DNA of 64,000 nucleotides from Pleurodeles waltl (Eukaryota > Chordata > Amphibia > Caudata > Salamandridae): positions 645,359,465 through 645,423,464 of the forward strand of contig NC_090439.1 in NCBI RefSeq assembly GCF_031143425.1, read 5' to 3'. The notes beneath the pieces are model-generated. The model searched no databases, was not told the DNA's origin, and saw only the letters and a program-made list of their open reading frames with translations. Each line of letters begins with the position of its first letter. Position 1 is the stretch's first letter. Made by a program: the position numbers and the translations under genes. Below, in pieces: positions 59,030 through 64,000 of this stretch.

Positions 59030-61232
59030 TCATAACTGAGCTCTGAGCAAGAGTGGGTATAATTCAGCCCCCGCACCTCTACCCCCAAGATGACTAGCGT
59101 CCAACCAGAGGTGGAACAAAATCTCAAAGAACACCTGGGCAGACACCCTCAACACCTCGAACCCTGCTACCGCCACCAACCTCAAACAGGGAGTAAAAAA
59201 ATTCAACGCCTGGATCTCCAAATGTGCCAACAGCATTGTCCCCATTAAATTAATATCCAGAGAAGGTCCTCCAAAAAGTCCAGCTGGTACATTCAAGAAC
59301 TCAGCGAATTGAGACAGCAAACAGCTGTAAAGGAGATGGTGCGCAGCAAGGACACCTCCAACAGAGCAGCCTTCAAGACCTCCCTCAACCTGTACCACCA
59401 CCCGCTGAGGACAACAAAGAAGACAGCCCTTGCCACACGCATCGAAACCAGGGCCAACAACACCAAGGAACCTTTAAACATCTTTAAGGAATTCCACAAC
59501 TTGGCTGCCAGCAAAAACAACATCACATCCTTACAGAAGCTGTGTGACAACCCTGACCACTTCTTCCAGACAAGATCCCAACCACATACAGCACTTTGAA
59601 CCTCATCCCACACCTATGGACTTCCTTGATAGATATGCCACCACCGCAATCGACACGAACCACATACTGACCACCAGAGACATCCACTCCACACAGGGTA
59701 TCACCTCCACCATGAAATTCATCCACTCTGGAGCTCCCACAGACCCATACTTCATCTTCAACCTTGGAAACCAAAGGATCAGCCAGGAACTCACCACCCT
59801 GTTCAACACCTCAATCAACACAGCAACATTTCCCGATGCCTGGAAACACGCCGAAGTCAGACCACTACTCAAAAAATCCTCCGCCGACCCCAGCAAACCC
59901 CAAAACTACTGGCCAATCTCCCTGCACCCATTTCCAGTGAAGGTACTGGAAAACATAAAAAACAAGCAACTCATGACACACCTGGAGCAGAACCAACTAC
60001 TCAATGCCTCCCAACCCAGCTTCCACAGCAACCTCAGCACCCAAATTGCCCTGATTGCAGCCACCGACGACACCCGAACCTTCCTCAACCAAGGACAAAC
60101 AGCAGTTTTGATCCTCCTCAACCTCTCAGCAACCTTTGACACCATATCCCACCAAATGCTGATCAAAAGACTCCACCACATCGTCATCCAAGTGGACGTG
60201 CTCAGATGGGTCACCTACTTCCTCACCAGAAGAACCCAGAAGATCTACATCCCACCTTTCATCTTTGAACACAAGGAGACCACCTGCTGTGTCCCCCAGG
60301 GCTCACCTCTCAGCCCCACGCTCTTCAATACATATATGAGCCCACTGGCCAACATCATCAGATCCCAGGGTCTCAACATACCTTCCTACGCAGATGACAC
60401 CCAACTCATCCGCTCACTCACCTACGACCCCTCCACCACCAGAACCAGCTTTCACAGATGCATGACAATTGTCACTGATTGGATGAAGAACAACTACTGC
60501 GTCTGAACACAGACAAGACAGAAGTACTGATCTTTGGCAACAGCAGCAACACATGGAATGACTCCTAGTGGCCATCTTACCTAGGACCATCATCATTGAC
60601 AACAAGCTCACCATGAAATCACAGATCAAAGCCGTCTCCTCTGCCTTCATCCTCACTTTGCTCATTCCACATAAGATCTTCAAGTGGATACCTCTACAGA
60701 TGAGACACACAATGACACAGGCCCTCATCACCAGCTGACTGGACTACGGCAACACACTCTACGTAGGAATCGCTGCATACCTCCTACAGAGACATCAGAC
60801 CATACAGAACGCCACAGCCAGACACATCCTCTGCCTTCCCCAACAAACTCACATCACACCCCACCTCAGGCAACTCCACTGGCTCCCTGTACAGAAGATA
60901 TGACAAATCAGGCTGCTGGCCTATGCACACAAGGCTCTATACAACCAAGGACCCGCGAACGTTAACTACCGCCTGAACTTCCACCAACTGTTGAGAAGAC
61001 TACACTCTGCCTTCTTTTCACTTGCCCATACTCACCGCATCTACCGAAGTAAAAGTGGAGGATCCTCCTTCTTTCACATTGCAGCAAAACCCCCGAACAG
61101 CCTCCCCACACACCTCCAGACCATCACCTCACTTTCAGAATTCCAAAGGGCCCTTTAGACCTGGTCGTTCGAATAAGCCTCCGGGACCTGCAAGCACCTG
61201 GATACCCTATCGGGTGATTAGCTGCACTTTAT
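59030..61232 (+). mobile_element. L2-like LINE, 5'-truncated
   Basis: Coding relic begins abruptly at about 59030 with the region before the RT (WADTLNTS, FNAWISKCANSIVPIK, LNLYHHPLRTTKKTA), continues through the RT and ends with LINE tail sequence (CTGCACTTTATAAATTCTAA) followed by a TGAT microsatellite, typical of L2-type 3' ends in amphibians. No endonuclease part is present. Confidence 0.7.
59544..60506 (+). pseudogene. L2-like LINE reverse transcriptase, open for 320 codons
   Basis: Open frame with RT blocks in order: NYWPISLHPFPVKVLENI (about 59910-59960; Arg of NYRPIS is Trp), SQPSFHSNLSTQIAL, ILLNLSATFDTISHQMLI (about 60110-60160), where the first Asp of motif A is Asn, then CCVPQGSPLSPTLFN (60290-60330) and YADDTQLIRSL (60388-60420, catalytic pair kept), and TDWMKNNYCV. 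It ends at a TGA produced by a shift; LNTDKTEVLIFGNSS continues in another frame. The motif A change should abolish activity. A relative, more decayed, lies at 4525-5790. Confidence 0.75.
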
Positions 61233-61270
61233 AAATTCTAATTGATTGATTGATTTATTGATTGATAATT
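61233..61270. repeat. TGAT microsatellite at the LINE 3' end
   Basis: ATTGATTGATTGATTTATTG and following TGAT units. The usual tail of L2-like elements, used in place of a long poly(A). Confidence 0.75.
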
Positions 61271-61849
61271 AAGAGCTGATCTCTACGTAACACTCGTTAT
61301 TAGAAAAAATAGAGTTTTTAAGTGGCTAATGGCATACAAAGCTATGAGTCATTTGGGTTTCAGAGCAGCACTACTAGTGTATCTTGATTTTGTCAAGAGC
61401 AGACTACCAGTGGCTCTGGGTGTAACACAAGTAGATCAATTGTAAAGTATTATAGACAAAAGAGTTATAGTACATTGTTGGTTCACAGTGTAGCACCTTG
61501 CAAATTGCCTATTTTATTTGAGCCTTTGTGGAAAATACAAACAGGTTGCAGCAAAACAAATATTTTATTTGAATAGATTTATCTAATATGTAAATCTTCT
61601 GTATATTCTAAAGCCTGTTTGGTAACAAGATTGAGATACTGACAGTAGTGTGGTACTGCAATTTTATGATATATTATTATGAAAGATAATAGTATACTGA
61701 GAAACTCAATTATTTTATTCTGCAAAATGCATAGTATTTCTGCATGAAATTGAATTATTATTTGGCGTGGGCAACTGCCCACCTCAAAGAATAATCACAG
61801 CTCTTGTCAGGAGGGTAATCCTTAAAGTCACTAATTGTTCTGGAGCTCA
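61271..61849. other. No gene seen
   Basis: AT-rich, no coding signal on either strand and no repeat structure recognised. Confidence 0.4.
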
Positions 61850-64000
61850 CCCCGCTGCTAGCTATGGCACAGACCAGACAGCCTTAACTTAGGGCAATGT
61901 GTAAATTATTTATTTATGTAGTACCAACACAATAACAAAGTCAGAAACCAAGCACTAGCAATTCCAAACTGCATTAGAAAAAAAAGAATAATTTAATGAA
62001 CAAAATGACACCAAAATGAAAAATAAATCAAAGAAGGGCAACCAAAAATATGATTTTTTAAAGATTTAGGTGAAATTAGGGCCAAATGGTGCAAGGTTCC
62101 AATGGTAGTTAATGGTCATGGTACAATGGGATCTAGGTGCAATTTGAGGCAGATTACAATAAAGCTGTGGTCAGAGACACCAAGTGGCTCAGACTTGGTA
62201 AATGTCTGAAAGTAAAAATGTGAGAAGAAGTATCAAAGTCCTAATCCAAAAAGTCACTTCGACATTTTTTTAAAGAAAAAGCTTTCTTACCACAGGAAAA
62301 ATCTGAAATTGTACCAGCTGTCATGAAAATGCAGGTCTGATACCTGCTGCAGGGTGATCCTGCTGAGGCTCTGGAGCTTTTGAGGTTTTCGCTTGAAACA
62401 TTTTCCAAGTCCCAAAACAGAAAGGGTTTGTGTTTTTCAGAGACGCTCGAGCCTTTCAAAGGAATGAATATGAACTTCAATCTGATTCTGTGGGATTCCT
62501 GGTTGAATACCTTTCACAGAAGGTCCTTTTGGCTCTGGAATAAAGGTTTTCAAACATTTCCAAACTTTCTAAGCCAGCACACTTGGGGGGGGACACCTAA
62601 GGACTCTCAGGGTGCCATGTAGAGTCCAACATTAAAGTCAAGTCCAAGTTGTAGTTGCTGTTGGTCAGCTGGGAACTGTAGAGAAAAGGGGATCATTCAA
62701 CTGTCCCCCTAGTGTCAAAGAGCGAGGTTTTCCTAGGTACAAAGCAGAGTAGACCTACTCCTTCGATCTCCTCATGGGTCACAGACATCAGGACCAGGCC
62801 TCTTCTGTTATTCCACAGGTCCAGAAAGTGTTTTCATGAGATGTCTTCGGGTGCCACATTTCCATTTGGCACAACTTAGTGGGTGGGGGTGACACATGGG
62901 CACTCCCTACCCAGGGGGGGTAAATGTTCCTGGTGGCAATCATACCCACAGTTTCAGAAATTCATGTTTGTCTTACTGCAAATAGGCCCAAAATGTCATG
63001 TGTCAGGGCATTTTCAAGATGGAGATAGTCTTCGGTCATTCTAAACATGGACTCTGAGGGTTGTGAGTGTGTGGGTGAGTGTGCTCTAGTTATCACTAGT
63101 ATCCTCACACATATAACACTAAAATCCAGTTTGAAGCAAGAACTGTACTCACAATGAGCTCAGATACCGAAGTCTGGTAGGAAAAAAGCAGGGTCCTTCA
63201 GCAACACAATCAGACAGGGCTACACAAGAGTTGTCCTCAAATCCTGCTCTCTCCCTTTTAAGTGTGCCAAAGTTTTACATGTCGGTCAACAGACCGGTCA
63301 GGCGGGATTTGATACCGGGGGCTCAACAGGATATCTGCACCCTGCTGCTGAGGATTCAGTAGAGCTCAAAGAAGTTCTGCAGACTCATACCTCTTTCATT
63401 CCTCTGCCTGGACTGAGCACTGGCTAAGAGCTGCTAGAGGGTTAATCCAAATTAGCAGCCAGGAACTTCGGGCATAGAAAAGGTGGCTTTTTTAAAAGTT
63501 GCTTTTCCTTAATATTTATTAAAAATCCGACTTCACCATTGAATTGGATTTTAATGACTATTAAAAACCCCATTCCTAGAAACAGTATTAATATTTTACA
63601 GTGTACTCTGATTTTATTCATATAACACCTAGGCCTGCTGCTTTTAGGGCCTTATCGCTATAGGGACATGGTGATATTAATTTTATACATGCCTCACTTT
63701 TAAATACCATGCACCCCTCTGTTGGCTACCAAACCTGCAGAGGGCTGAATTAACAATATTTAAAAACAAGGTCTTTACCAGTGAAAAAGTGTTATTTTGA
63801 CAGGTCACACTGCTGGTTTTACACTGCAGCAGTCGGGCCACAAGGGCCCTGTAGTCATCTTTGTACTGCCACTGTAGTGAGTGACACAATAGGTGCAGCA
63901 GTCCACAATTGGCTTTTAACTTCCAGACCCTAGGTTCACTTTCTACAACATATGCTAAGGATTTACAAGCAAGTTATATGTACCAAATAGGAATAAGCTA
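61850..64000 (-). mobile_element. Probable LTR-type repeat, reverse orientation, runs off the window
   Basis: The end part (about 63800-64000) follows the same order of words as the reverse LTR at about 1640-1800: CACTGCAG, then GACACAAT or GGCACAAC, then GTGCAGCAG or GTGCTGCAGG, then a GGGACTTACCAGTAAAT-like stretch (here AAGGATTTACAAGCAAGTTA). An internal AATGTGTAAATTATTTATTT stretch near 61900 resembles the leader region of such LTRs. The left boundary is arbitrary and no gene is present. Low to moderate certainty. Confidence 0.4.

Overview
This window looks like a stretch of a giant, transposon-filled vertebrate genome, most probably a newt (Salamandridae, possibly Pleurodeles waltl). The reasons are the 330-bp satellite-2 type repeat carrying hammerhead ribozymes, Harbinger elements rich in CCGCC, solo LTRs more than 2 kb long, a piggyBac-type element at TTAA and a Penelope element. 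The species is inferred from repeat style and was not tested by any search. I see no host protein-coding gene. All recognisable coding sequence belongs to mobile elements, most of it broken.

Layout. 1-1987 is an LTR in reverse orientation that runs off the left edge. 2062-2976 is a Harbinger-type MITE with TAA target duplications. 4525-5790 is an L2/CR1-like LINE fragment interrupted by a satellite-2/retrozyme dimer (4961-5579) with two hammerhead ribozymes; older units of the same repeat lie at 6490-7035. 8519-14848 is a nearly full-length but decayed L1 with ORF1 and ORF2. 16667-19126 and 20696-23649 are solo LTRs; the second sits inside a GTGAGTG-type minisatellite with a perfect 5-bp target duplication. 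25628-25990 is a BED-finger (hAT-like) relic. 26231-29977 is a piggyBac-like non-autonomous element. 30045-31450 is a second minisatellite.

The centre (about 32.2-48.1 kb) is one Helitron on the minus strand, split by three later insertions: a three-gene Harbinger element (38480-47364), a Harbinger-type MITE (35704-36619) and a palindromic MITE (32900-33090). Read across the breaks, the Helitron encodes a Helitron-like N-terminal/Rep region, a Pif1 helicase and a C-terminal ubiquitin-specific protease (USP). One open frame joins the end of the helicase to the protease Cys box. The Harbinger carries a HARBI1-type DDE transposase and two different Myb/SANT-like genes, one more than the usual two-gene layout.

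48270-49480 and 51706-52258 are further minisatellites. 50975-51478 is an SGNH-hydrolase relic. 52259-53242 is a 5'-truncated Penelope-like element whose RT C-terminus and GIY-YIG endonuclease are broken by only two stops. 58403-58966 is a MITE sharing terminal sequence with the large Harbinger. 59030-61232 is a 5'-truncated L2-like LINE ending in a TGAT microsatellite. About 61850-64000 looks like another reverse LTR running off the right edge. The remaining intervals are unassigned AT-rich DNA.
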